DNA of 64,000 bases from Ancylobacter sp. Lp-2 (GTDB taxonomy: Bacteria > Pseudomonadota > Alphaproteobacteria > Rhizobiales > Xanthobacteraceae): assembly GCF_020523795.1 (NCBI RefSeq), contig NZ_JAJALI010000002.1, positions 431,690-495,689 on the forward strand, in the 5' to 3' direction. This document shows positions 10,285 through 21,064 of the stretch, one piece after another; the first letter of the stretch is position 1, and each line of letters begins with the position of its first letter. The position numbers were made by a program, and so were the translations under genes. The notes beneath the pieces are model-generated. The model had not been told where the DNA came from and made no database searches. It saw nothing but the letters and a program-made list of their open reading frames with translations.

Positions 10285-11685
10285 TTGGAAAGCAGGAATT
10301 CCCGGCGCTCGCCCGCCGGTTCCGGCGAGAGCCTCGCACCGACCGACGAACCGACCGGCGACGCCACGCGTGTCGTCGTATTGGTTCCGCATGTCACCCG
10401 CAGGCCGGGGGAGGAGGGCGAGCGTCGTCGCTCGCCGGAAGCCCGGCTGGACGAGGCGGTCGGACTCGCCCGCGCCATCGATCTCGATGTGGTGTCGGCC
10501 CATGTGATCGGCCTCTCGGCCGTGCGGCCGGCTACCTATCTCGGCAGCGGCAAGGTCGAGGAGATCGGCGAGGACGTGAAGGCTCATGAAGCCGGCCTCG
10601 TCTTTGTCGACGCGCCTCTCAGCCCCGTCCAGCAGCGCAACCTCGAAAAGGCGTGGTCGGCCAAGGTGATCGACCGGACGGCTCTCATCCTGGAGATCTT
10701 CGGCCAGCGCGCCCGCACCAAGGAAGGCGTGCTGCAGGTCGAGCTCGCGCATTTGAACTACCAGAAGAGCCGGCTGGTTCGCTCCTGGACCCATCTGGAA
10801 CGCCAGCGCGGCGGCTTCGGCTTCCTCGGCGGTCCCGGCGAAACCCAGATCGAGGCGGACCGCCGCGTCATCGGCGAGCGCATCTACAAGATCGAGCGCG
10901 AGCTTGAGCAGGTGAAGCGCACACGCGCGTTGCATCGAGCCAGCCGCAAGAAGGTGCCTTACCCGGTCGTCGCGCTGGTCGGGTACACCAACGCCGGCAA
11001 GTCGACGCTGTTCAATCGGCTGACCGCCGCCAGCGTGATGGCGCAGGACCTGCTGTTCGCCACGCTCGATCCGACGCTGCGCTCGGTGAAGCTCGACACC
11101 GGCGACCAGATCATCCTCTCCGACACGGTGGGCTTCATCTCCGACCTGCCGACGCAGCTCGTCGCCGCCTTCCGCGCGACTCTGGAAGAGGTGATCGAGG
11201 CCGACATCATCCTGCATGTGCGCGACGTCTCGCACGAGGACACGGCGGCACAGGCGGCCGACGTCGCCGACGTGCTGCGCGGCCTCGGAGTCGATCCCGA
11301 TGACGACCATCGGCTGATCGAGGTGTGGAACAAGATCGACAGCCTCGATGAGGAAGGTCGCACCCGCATCTTCAATGCCGCCGCGCGGCTCGCCGGCGAT
11401 GCCCGGCCCATTCCGGTCTCGGCGCTGACCGGCGAGGGGCTCGACGAGCTCAAGCTCGCTATCGGCCGCCGGTTGTCGCGTGACCGGGTGACACTGGCGC
11501 TCGATCTCAGTCCGGCGGACGGGGAGGGGCTCAGCTGGCTCTATCGCCACAGCGAGGTGCTGGACCGCAGGAACGGCGACAGCGGCACCCTGCACCTGGT
11601 GGTGCGGGTGGCGCCAGACCGGGCCGAGAACATCGAGAAGCGCTTCGGCGCCCGCCGCACCGCCGGACGGCGCGGCGCCGCCTGA
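10285..11685 (+). CDS. hflX: Ribosome-associated GTPase HflX
   Basis: Obg-family GTPase that binds and splits stalled ribosomes, about 466 aa. An N-terminal HflX domain ([11 protein letters not shown]) and a coiled segment are followed by the G domain: G1 [10 protein letters not shown]3 DTVGF, G4 [23 protein letters not shown] is the family signature. No ATG is available. TTG 10285 sits six bases after GAGAAGGG, the best-spaced start, and TTG 10279 (overlapping the hfq stop) is the alternative. Coupling to hfq is conserved across proteobacteria. Confidence 0.95.
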   Translation: MESRNSRRSPAGSGESLAPTDEPTGDATRVVVLVPHVTRRPGEEGERRRSPEARLDEAVGLARAIDLDVVSAHVIGLSAVRPATYLGSGKVEEIGEDVKAHEAGLVFVDAPLSPVQQRNLEKAWSAKVIDRTALILEIFGQRARTKEGVLQVELAHLNYQKSRLVRSWTHLERQRGGFGFLGGPGETQIEADRRVIGERIYKIERELEQVKRTRALHRASRKKVPYPVVALVGYTNAGKSTLFNRLTAASVMAQDLLFATLDPTLRSVKLDTGDQIILSDTVGFISDLPTQLVAAFRATLEEVIEADIILHVRDVSHEDTAAQAADVADVLRGLGVDPDDDHRLIEVWNKIDSLDEEGRTRIFNAAARLAGDARPIPVSALTGEGLDELKLAIGRRLSRDRVTLALDLSPADGEGLSWLYRHSEVLDRRNGDSGTLHLVVRVAPDRAENIEKRFGARRTAGRRGAA

Positions 11686-11727
11686 GCAACGACCCGCCTC
11701 ATCGACACCCCGGCCCGGATCCCAGAC

Positions 11728-13065
11728 ATGACCACGCCCACTTTTGCCGAGCTCGACACGCTGTTTCGCACGCGCCGGGCGAAGATCGGCATCATCGGCC
11801 TCGGCTATGTCGGCCTGCCGCTGGCGCTGGTGGCGACAGAGGCGGGCTTTCCGGTGATCGGCTTCGACATCAATCCGCGCCGCGTGGAAGCGATCAACGC
11901 CGGCGAGCAGGTGATCCGCTATATCCCCGCCGCCCGCATGGAGGCGGCACTGACCGGCGGCCGCTTCCGGGCCACGGTTGATTTCTCCGGCCTCGGCTCG
12001 TGCGACGCCATCGTCATCTGCGTGCCCACGCCGCTGACGCGCCAGCGCGAGCCGGACCTCTCCTTCGTCGCCGACACGACGAGGACTATCGCCGGAACGC
12101 TGCGGCCGGGACAGCTCATCGTGCTGGAATCGACCACCTGGCCCGGCACCACCGTCGAGCTGGTGAGGCCGATCCTGGAGGCCACCGGCCTCGCCTCCGG
12201 CCGGGACTTCTTCCTCGCCTTCTCGCCGGAGCGCGAAGATCCGGGCAACGCCCACTACTCCACCGCCACCATTCCCAAGGTGGTCGGCGGCGACGGGCCG
12301 GAGGCGGGTGCGCTGGCGCAACTGCTGTACGGACAGTTGATCAGTTCCGTGGTGCCGGTCTCGTCCACCCAGGCGGCCGAGGCGGTGAAGCTCACGGAGA
12401 ACATCTTCCGCTCGGTCAATATCGCCCTGGTGAACGAGCTGAAGACCGTCTACGCCGCCATGGGCGTCGACATCTGGGAGGTGATCGAGGCGGCCAGCAG
12501 CAAGCCTTTCGGCTTCATGCCCTTCTATCCCGGCCCCGGCCTCGGCGGGCACTGCATTCCGATCGATCCGTTCTACCTGACGTGGAAGGCGCGGGAATTC
12601 GACATCGAGACGCGGTTCATCGAGCTCGCCGGCCAGATCAACACCCGCATGCCCTATCTGGTGGTCGACCAGCTGGCAGAGGCGCTGGACCGGCATTTCG
12701 GTCGCGGCCTTGCCGGCGCGCGCGTGCTGGTGCTCGGCGCCGCCTACAAGAAGAACGTCGACGACGTGCGCGAGAGTCCGGCGCTGAAGCTGATGGAACT
12801 GATCGACGAGCGCGGCGGGCTCTGCGAATTCCACGACCCGCAGGTCACAGCGCTGCCGCCGACCCGGCGTCATCCACGCCTCAGCGGCAAGCCGTCGATC
12901 CCGCTGGATGCGGCGACGCTCGCCGGCTTCGACGCCGTACTGGTCGCTACCGACCATGACGATGTCGACTATGCCCTGGTGGCCGAGGAGGCCCGCCTCG
13001 TGGTCGACACGCGCAACGTCTTCGCCCGGCTCGGCCTGACGCCGGCGCGGCTGGTCAAGGCCTGA
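11728..13065 (+). CDS. Nucleotide-sugar dehydrogenase (WbpA/TviB type)
   Basis: NAD-dependent oxidation of a UDP-hexose or UDP-N-acetylhexosamine C6 to the uronic acid, for surface polysaccharide, 445 aa. It has the N-terminal Rossmann motif [13 protein letters not shown], the middle-domain SPEREDPGN and the catalytic cysteine near residue 276 in [16 protein letters not shown]. The C-terminal UDP-binding domain has [13 protein letters not shown]. These fit UDP-N-acetylglucosamine/mannosamine 6-dehydrogenases better than UDP-glucose dehydrogenase (Ugd). It stands alone here, without adjacent sugar-modifying genes. The nearest glycosyltransferases begin about 12.6 kb away. Confidence 0.88.
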   Translation: MTTPTFAELDTLFRTRRAKIGIIGLGYVGLPLALVATEAGFPVIGFDINPRRVEAINAGEQVIRYIPAARMEAALTGGRFRATVDFSGLGSCDAIVICVPTPLTRQREPDLSFVADTTRTIAGTLRPGQLIVLESTTWPGTTVELVRPILEATGLASGRDFFLAFSPEREDPGNAHYSTATIPKVVGGDGPEAGALAQLLYGQLISSVVPVSSTQAAEAVKLTENIFRSVNIALVNELKTVYAAMGVDIWEVIEAASSKPFGFMPFYPGPGLGGHCIPIDPFYLTWKAREFDIETRFIELAGQINTRMPYLVVDQLAEALDRHFGRGLAGARVLVLGAAYKKNVDDVRESPALKLMELIDERGGLCEFHDPQVTALPPTRRHPRLSGKPSIPLDAATLAGFDAVLVATDHDDVDYALVAEEARLVVDTRNVFARLGLTPARLVKA

Positions 13066-13076
13066 GGCTCCCCGGT

Positions 13077-14048
13077 TCAGTCGGCGATTTTCGCGCAGAT
13101 GGCGGCGTCGGCGACATCGGTGCAGGCCGGTCCACGCCGAAAATCGTCGTAGTAGATGCGCCAGACATTGCCATCGCCGCCGCGATACGGACCGAACTTA
13201 AAATACATGTGCTCGCCGAGCTGTGGCCCCTCATGGCCGATCTTGCCTTCGACGGTGACGATCCACTTGCCATTGGCGACGACGTCGATTCGCCCATCGC
13301 CAGTGGGGCCCGGCTTCACGCTGAAGACATAGTCGACCCAGCCTGATCCGGCAGCTGGCAGCGCTCCGCGCGGCGTCACCCGGATATCCGGGGTGCAGCC
13401 GGTGAATCCGGCCTCCTCCGGCCCCATGACGCCCGGCTCGATGGCCACCAGCGTGCGGAACTGGTTGTATTCGTCCGGGGGGCTCGCCATGGCCTCGCCC
13501 GGCTTGCAGCCAGTAGGGCGCTCCGACGTGCCGATGGGAGCGAAGGTGCCGGTGTCGGTATCCACGGTAACGGCGATGCGCCCCTCCATCAGGCGCAACG
13601 CGAGCAGGGGACTGTAGTCGCCCATCGCACCGGGATCGATCTCGCGCTTCCACTGCATCATCACATAGCGATGACGCTCGGTGGAAACCGGCTGTGCCAG
13701 CTGCATCGAAAGCGCATACCAGGTCTGCCGCCCGTACGGCACCAGCACGTCGGGCTTCTCCCAGATCTCCGCCCGCTCACTGCACAGCTCACTCTCCGGC
13801 GGACACAGCGGCCGGACCGACAGATCGAGCGACTGTCGACCGCTGCGGACCACCTGGGACTGAAACACAACGGTTCCAGCGCTCTGCTCGTGATTATGCT
13901 TGTAGAAAAGCCCCCCTCCGGGAGCGAAGTCGTCCCCCTCGAACCCGTCGGCCAGCGGAGTAGCGGACGTGTCCGCCCGCCCCGGAGAGGGCAGCATCGC
14001 GGCGGTCAGGAAGGCGACGAGCAGGGCAGCGGTCGGGGCAGCGCGCAT
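13077..14048 (-). CDS. Secreted polysaccharide lyase-like protein (heparin lyase I fold)
   Basis: 323 aa with a classical signal peptide (about 1-25, ending PGRADTS). The body looks like the beta-jelly-roll family named after heparin lyase I: GFEGDDF near the N-terminus, RAEIWEK mid-protein, and the C-terminal YFKFGPYRG...[10 protein letters not shown] that ends the domain. It probably acts in the periplasm or outside the cell on an acidic polysaccharide. Substrate and activity cannot be read from sequence. It is convergent with the sugar dehydrogenase (11-nt gap) and divergent from the ABC-like gene at 14170 (121-nt gap). Confidence 0.65.
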   Translation of the reverse strand: MRAAPTAALLVAFLTAAMLPSPGRADTSATPLADGFEGDDFAPGGGLFYKHNHEQSAGTVVFQSQVVRSGRQSLDLSVRPLCPPESELCSERAEIWEKPDVLVPYGRQTWYALSMQLAQPVSTERHRYVMMQWKREIDPGAMGDYSPLLALRLMEGRIAVTVDTDTGTFAPIGTSERPTGCKPGEAMASPPDEYNQFRTLVAIEPGVMGPEEAGFTGCTPDIRVTPRGALPAAGSGWVDYVFSVKPGPTGDGRIDVVANGKWIVTVEGKIGHEGPQLGEHMYFKFGPYRGGDGNVWRIYYDDFRRGPACTDVADAAICAKIAD

Positions 14049-14169
14049 ATCACCGGGACTCGATTGTCATGCTAGGATCATAAAAAGGTGAGGCACCCGG
14101 CGAATGGGCGCCTCGCATACTATCTGATGCCGTTAGAGTAGCTTTGAGCGAGAAAAGGCGCCACGCGCG

Positions 14170-16887
14170 TTGTCGGTCAATTTTTTTCGTTACGTCTGGA
14201 TGTACAGCCGGCGTGAGCAGCTCATCGTGCTGTTCTACGTGGTGGCCTCGTTGCCCTTCTATTGGTGGTCGCTCGACGTTCCCAAGCGGATCGTCAACGA
14301 GGGCATCCAGGGCAGCGTCTTCGAACATGGCGTCACCCAGGCTCGCCTGTTCGCCTTCACGGTGTCACTGCCCGACTTCCTCGGCGGAGGCAGCTATGTG
14401 ATCTCCGATGGGCTGCTGCTGGCGCAGCTGCCCTACCTGTTCGCGCTCAGCCTGGTCTTTCTCGCCCTCACGCTGGTCAACGGCTGGTTCAAGTACGTCA
14501 TCAATATCCGCAAGGGTGTGCTCGGCGAGCGCATGCTGCGGCGCCTCCGCTTCGACCTATTCGGTCTGGTCATGCGCTTCCGGCCGGAAGACATGCGCAC
14601 GACCAAGTCGGCGGAAGTGACCAGCATGATCAAGGACGAAGTCGAACCGATCGGCGGTTTCTTCGGCGAGGCGTTCATCACCCCGGCCTTTCTCGGCACC
14701 CAGGCGCTCACCGCTATGGCGTTCATCCTGGCCCAGAACATGTGGCTCGGCACGCTCGCCATCGGCCTGATCCTGGTGCAGGGCGTGGTCATTCCGCATC
14801 TGCGCCGCGAGCAGATCCGCCTCGGACGGGAACGGCAGATCGAATCGCGCATTCTCGCCGGTCGCATCGGCGAGATGATCGAAGCGGCACCGGCGCTGCA
14901 CAATTACGGCGTCACCGGCCATTCCTCGTCCGAGATCGGTCATCGTCTCGGGACGTTGTTCGACATCCGGCTGCGGCTCTATCGCCGCAAATTCGCGGTC
15001 AAGTATCTCAACAACCTGTTGGCCCAGCTCACGCCGTTCGTCTTCTACACGGTGGGCGGCTATCTCGCTCTCAAGGGCCAGCTCGACATAGGCCAGTTGG
15101 TCGCCGTCATCGCCGCCTATCGCGATCTGCCGACGCCGATCAAGGAGCTGATCGACTGGGACCAGCAGCGGGCCGACGTGACGGTCAAGTACGAGCAGGT
15201 CGTCAGCCAGTTCTCCAAGGACACGCTACTGCCCAAGGAAACCAACGAGCCGCCGCCGGCGTTCGCCGCCGACGCGCCGATCACGGTGGTGGGCCTGCGC
15301 GTGATCAATGGGCGCGGCCTCGTCCAGCTCGATCGCATGTCGGTCGCCATCGATCGGCCCGCACGCATTGCTTTTGCCGGCCCCACCGGGGGCGGACGCG
15401 ACATTCTAGCGAAGGTAATCGGCCGCCAGATCACCGATTATCAGGGCAGCGTGACGATCGGCGGTCACGAGATCGCCACCATGTCCGACCGCGAGGCGAG
15501 CAGCATCATGCTCTACGCCTCGAGCGAGCCCTACATCATGTCGGGTTCGATCCGCGAAAACCTGACCCTCGCGCTGCGCCGGGCGACGCCGCGCCTCGAC
15601 GAGCGGGCGCCCCTCACGCCCCAGCAGCGCTACTGGCTCGATGAAGCGCGCATGACCGACAATCCGCTGGTGTCGCCCGATGCCGACTGGATCGACTACG
15701 ACGCCATCGGAGCTTCGAGCCCCGCCGAAGTCGACGTAGCCATCAGCAACGCGCTGCGCATCGTGCGCGGCTATGACGAGATCTTTCGCGTCGGCATGTC
15801 GAGCCGCCTCGGCGACAATCTTCCTCCCGACACCGCCGAGCGGCTACTCGCTGCGCGGCCGGCGATGATCGAGCGTTTCAGGGACCGGGGGCTCGAGCAA
15901 TATGTCGAGGCATTCCAGCCCGACACCTTCAATACCAGCGCAAGCATCGGCGAAAACCTGCTCTACGGCGTCGCCGTCGGCGAGCGCTTCGCTGCGGAAC
16001 ACATGGCGGCGGACCCGTTCATGCGTTCGATCATCGCCGCCGAAGCTCTCACCGCTCCGCTTACCGCGATTGGTATCAAGATGGTGGAGACGGTGGCCGA
16101 CGTCTTCCAGGATCTCGCTCCCGACAACCCATTGCGGGAACGCTATTCCTTCATCGACAATGCCGAAATCGAGGCGGTATGGCCCGAGGTCCGCTCGGCC
16201 TGGAACCGCGGCCAACGCCGGCACCTCAGCGCCCAGGTACGCGACAAGCTGATCGGCTACGCGCTGATGTATGTCGAGCCGCGCCACCGCCTGAACCTGA
16301 TCGACGATCGCCTGGTGGCCCGCATCCTGCGGGCCCGGGTCAGCTTCCGGCAATTTCTTCCGGCGTCGGAAGCCAAGGACGTGGAGTTCTATGACGAAGG
16401 CCGGCTGATGCCGGCGGCGTCGATCCGCGACAATCTGATCTTCGGCCGCATCCGCTACGGCAAGACGCATATGCGCGACAAGCTGCTCGCCGTGGTCGGC
16501 GAGGTGCTGAACGAGCATGGGCTGGAGAGCTTCGTGGTTTCCAAGGGGCTCGACCAGGAGGTGGGTCCGGGCGGGCGGCTGATCTCGATCCAGCAGCGCG
16601 TGACGGTGCAGCTGGCGCGCGCGATGCTGCGGCGGCCGGATATTCTCGTGCTAGACGATGCGCTATCTAGCTTCGCACCGTCGGAAGGCCATATGATCCT
16701 TCAGGATATAATGGAAGCCATGCAGGGGCGTACCGTCATCGTCACCCAGGCGGGAGACGATGACTTCTCGCCCTTCGACATGGTGCTGAAATTCGAGGGT
16801 GGTAAGTTCACTGGCTTGGAGCGCAAAGACAGTGCAAAGCCCCCCTCCGAAGCGCCGGCGTCGGTGCCCGCAGCGGCGTCTGCATAA
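14170..16887 (+). CDS. Aberrant ABC-exporter-like membrane protein with degenerate ATPase and internal repeats
   Basis: 905 aa. An ABC-exporter-like membrane domain (about 1-330, six hydrophobic stretches) is followed by an ABC nucleotide-binding domain split by an insertion of about 270 residues. Catalytic motifs are abnormal. Walker A (about 403) reads GPTGGGRD, with Arg for the invariant Lys. The signature (about 800-810) reads GPGGRLISIQQ instead of LSGGQ. Walker B (about 825) ends LDD instead of LDE, and the H-loop (about 858) reads VTQAG instead of AHR. A Q-loop-distal motif occurs three times: SGSIRENL (~458), SASIGENLLYG (~590) and AASIRDNLIFG (~750). The start is TTG 14170, 11 bases after AGAAAAGG; no ATG is in frame nearby. 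It is first gene of a run extending to 25673. Function unknown; ATP hydrolysis is doubtful. Confidence 0.75.
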   Translation: MSVNFFRYVWMYSRREQLIVLFYVVASLPFYWWSLDVPKRIVNEGIQGSVFEHGVTQARLFAFTVSLPDFLGGGSYVISDGLLLAQLPYLFALSLVFLALTLVNGWFKYVINIRKGVLGERMLRRLRFDLFGLVMRFRPEDMRTTKSAEVTSMIKDEVEPIGGFFGEAFITPAFLGTQALTAMAFILAQNMWLGTLAIGLILVQGVVIPHLRREQIRLGRERQIESRILAGRIGEMIEAAPALHNYGVTGHSSSEIGHRLGTLFDIRLRLYRRKFAVKYLNNLLAQLTPFVFYTVGGYLALKGQLDIGQLVAVIAAYRDLPTPIKELIDWDQQRADVTVKYEQVVSQFSKDTLLPKETNEPPPAFAADAPITVVGLRVINGRGLVQLDRMSVAIDRPARIAFAGPTGGGRDILAKVIGRQITDYQGSVTIGGHEIATMSDREASSIMLYASSEPYIMSGSIRENLTLALRRATPRLDERAPLTPQQRYWLDEARMTDNPLVSPDADWIDYDAIGASSPAEVDVAISNALRIVRGYDEIFRVGMSSRLGDNLPPDTAERLLAARPAMIERFRDRGLEQYVEAFQPDTFNTSASIGENLLYGVAVGERFAAEHMAADPFMRSIIAAEALTAPLTAIGIKMVETVADVFQDLAPDNPLRERYSFIDNAEIEAVWPEVRSAWNRGQRRHLSAQVRDKLIGYALMYVEPRHRLNLIDDRLVARILRARVSFRQFLPASEAKDVEFYDEGRLMPAASIRDNLIFGRIRYGKTHMRDKLLAVVGEVLNEHGLESFVVSKGLDQEVGPGGRLISIQQRVTVQLARAMLRRPDILVLDDALSSFAPSEGHMILQDIMEAMQGRTVIVTQAGDDDFSPFDMVLKFEGGKFTGLERKDSAKPPSEAPASVPAAASA

Positions 16888-16917
16888 AGGGGATCGTGCT
16901 CCTCAGGAGGGTGGCAA

Positions 16918-17427
16918 ATGACCATCGAGGACGAAGTCAGGTCGATGCAGAAATTCCGCATGTTCCATCATGTGGAAGTGTCCAAGCTGAAACTGCTTGC
17001 CATGGTCAGCGACCGGATCACCTTCCAGCCGGGCGAGGTGATCTACGAGCAGGGCGCTGCATCGGATGCGGTATATATCGTGCTGGAAGGCGAGTTTACC
17101 GTGTCGCTGCGCACGCCTGCGGGGGTGATCAACTTCGCCGAACATGTGCGTGGCGCCATTCTTGGCGAGGCGGGGGTCTTGTGCGATCAGGTCCGCATGG
17201 TAACGATCACCGCCGAAAGCCCGGTGGTGGCGCTGCGCATCGACCGTGACGTCTTCCTGCAGTTGCTGAAAGAATCGCCGCCGTTCAATTTTGCCGTCAT
17301 GCGTGAGCTGGGACGACAGATCATGGATCTCAACAACATCTGCGCCCAACTTGTACAGCAGCTGCCGAAGGGGGCGCCGGCGGTGGATGCCGGCCACCGT
17401 CTCGGCGAGCCGCAGCACACGCACTGA
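16918..17427 (+). CDS. Stand-alone cyclic-nucleotide-binding domain protein
   Basis: 169 aa, essentially one Crp-type cNMP-binding domain (about 15-135) plus a short helix and a loose tail. There is no helix-turn-helix, so it is not a DNA-binding CRP/FNR regulator. The phosphate-binding cassette keeps Glu84 and Arg93 (LGEAGVLCDQVRMVTI), so it may still bind a cyclic nucleotide. The ribosome site AGGAGG (16905-16910) is strong, with ATG at 16918. It lies 30 nt after the ABC-like gene and 9 nt before the cyclase gene, which suggests it reads the cyclase product or couples cyclase and ABC protein by contact. Confidence 0.85.
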   Translation: MTIEDEVRSMQKFRMFHHVEVSKLKLLAMVSDRITFQPGEVIYEQGAASDAVYIVLEGEFTVSLRTPAGVINFAEHVRGAILGEAGVLCDQVRMVTITAESPVVALRIDRDVFLQLLKESPPFNFAVMRELGRQIMDLNNICAQLVQQLPKGAPAVDAGHRLGEPQHTH

Positions 17428-17436
17428 TCCACTCCG

Positions 17437-19179
17437 ATGTCCTCCGTCGGCACGACGACTGGATCGCCGGCTTCGGGGAAGCTCCAGCAGGATTTTCGCG
17501 ACCATCCCTGGTCGTGCCACGCGCGGCTATGGTCGGGCGTCGTCCTGTTCACTTTCGTGCTGACGCATCTGATCAACCACGCGCTCGGCATTTTCGGAAT
17601 CGAGGCGATGGAGGTGGCGCAGCAATGGCGCTGGCTGCTGTGGAAATCCCTTCCCGGCAGCGTGTTGCTCTATGGCTGCTTCCTGACCCATATGATCCTC
17701 GCCAGCCTGCGCATCCTGCGCCGCCATACCTGGCGGATGCCGCGGGACGAAGCCTGGCAGATCGTCTCGGGGCTCGCGATTCCGTTGCTCGCGGCCGGCC
17801 ATGTGCTGGAAACGCGGGTAGGTGGCACCTGGTTCGGCGCCGACGAGAGCTATCACGCGGTGCTCGCGAGGATGTGGCCGGCGGTGGCCACCTGGCAGAC
17901 GGTGCTGCTTCTCGTGGCGTGGACGCATGGCGTGGTCGGCATCCACCATTCGTTGCGCTACCAGAACTGGTACCCTCACTGGCGCACCACATTGCGGATG
18001 GTGGCGATCATCGTGCCGCTATTGGCGCTGGCCGGCTTCGTCGCCTCGGGGCGGGAGGCGGGGACCAGATTTGCCAATCCCAAGCCGATGACCGAGGAGC
18101 AGCGTGCCGGTCTCGACAAGGCACGAATGATGCTCGACAGCGGGCTCGGCGCCTTCGGGATCGGACTCGCCGGCCTGATCGGCTTCGCCTATGTGCGACG
18201 GCGTTCGCGCGCCACGGTGACCATCACCTATCGCGGCTACGGCCCGGTGCAGGTGCCGCGGGGCATCTCGGTGCTGGAAGCCAGCCGCATGCACGGCATT
18301 CCGCATCCCTCCACCTGTCGGGGGCGAGGGCGCTGCTCGACGTGCCGCGTGCACATCCTCTCCGGCGCGAAGGGCCTGCCCGACGCATCGGGTCCGGAGC
18401 GTATGCTGCTGTCCCATATCGGCGCGCCGGAAAACGTACGGCTCGGCTGCCAGCTGCGCCCCACTCACGATATCGGCGTGCGGGTGCTGATGCCGGTGCT
18501 CGGTCGCCCCACGGCCGATGCCGACAGCGAGGCGAATGAATGGGCGCTGGAGCGGAACGCCACCGTGCTGTGCCTCGACCTCCGGGCATTCAGCACCCTG
18601 ACCCAGAACCGGCTGCCTTATGAAATCGCGGTTCTGATCAATCGCTTCGCCGCCGAGATGACGCAGGCGGTGGAAAGTCATGGCGGGCATATCGACCTGA
18701 TGTACGGGGACGGCCTGCTGGCGGTCTTCGATGCCGACGAACACCATGTCGGTGCCGGCGCACGAGCCGCACTGAGTGCGGCGCGGGACATGAGCCGGGT
18801 GCTCGACCTGCTCAACTCAGAAATGCGTGGAGCTCTTCCGATTCCGATCCGCGCCGGTATCGGCATCCACACCGGGCCAGTGGTGCTCGCCCGCATCGGC
18901 GACGGATTGCAGAACTCGGTCATGCGCGCCATCGGCACCACCGTGGCGTTCTCGGTCGGCCTTGAGGCCGCCTCCAAGGAATTCCTCGCGGACTACGTGG
19001 TCGCCGTTTCGACCGCCGAAGCTTCAGGGTATGACTTTACCGATCACAGCGTCCGTGACGTCGTGGTCGATGCTCACAACACGACGGTGCCGGCCTTCGC
19101 CATTTCCGATCGTGCAGCGCTGGACAAGATCATGGCGCGCCCTGCTATGCTGAGAGTATTGAACAAGGCCGGAGTATAG
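17437..19179 (+). CDS. Membrane haem anchor / [2Fe-2S] ferredoxin / class III nucleotide cyclase fusion
   Basis: 580 aa in three parts. Residues about 25-210 form a six-helix membrane domain like the SdhC/D cytochrome b anchor, with His in each expected helix (THLINH, LTHMI, AGHVL, WTHGVVGIHHS). Residues about 260-350 form an adrenodoxin-like [2Fe-2S] domain with Cys294, Cys300, Cys303 and Cys338 (C-x5-C-x2-C...C). Residues about 375-560 form a class III cyclase domain with metal ligands Asp381 and Asp425. The substrate Lys position is Leu421. The D/T-x2-N-x3-R segment reads Thr501, Ala504, Gly508, so the transition-state Asn and Arg are absent. The architecture recalls the quinone-responsive cyclase CyaC of Sinorhizobium. 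Whether this copy makes cAMP is uncertain. Confidence 0.85.
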   Translation: MSSVGTTTGSPASGKLQQDFRDHPWSCHARLWSGVVLFTFVLTHLINHALGIFGIEAMEVAQQWRWLLWKSLPGSVLLYGCFLTHMILASLRILRRHTWRMPRDEAWQIVSGLAIPLLAAGHVLETRVGGTWFGADESYHAVLARMWPAVATWQTVLLLVAWTHGVVGIHHSLRYQNWYPHWRTTLRMVAIIVPLLALAGFVASGREAGTRFANPKPMTEEQRAGLDKARMMLDSGLGAFGIGLAGLIGFAYVRRRSRATVTITYRGYGPVQVPRGISVLEASRMHGIPHPSTCRGRGRCSTCRVHILSGAKGLPDASGPERMLLSHIGAPENVRLGCQLRPTHDIGVRVLMPVLGRPTADADSEANEWALERNATVLCLDLRAFSTLTQNRLPYEIAVLINRFAAEMTQAVESHGGHIDLMYGDGLLAVFDADEHHVGAGARAALSAARDMSRVLDLLNSEMRGALPIPIRAGIGIHTGPVVLARIGDGLQNSVMRAIGTTVAFSVGLEAASKEFLADYVVAVSTAEASGYDFTDHSVRDVVVDAHNTTVPAFAISDRAALDKIMARPAMLRVLNKAGV

Positions 19180-19183
19180 ACGC

Positions 19184-21055
<1,872 letters not shown>

Positions 21056-21064
21056 AGGGACATC

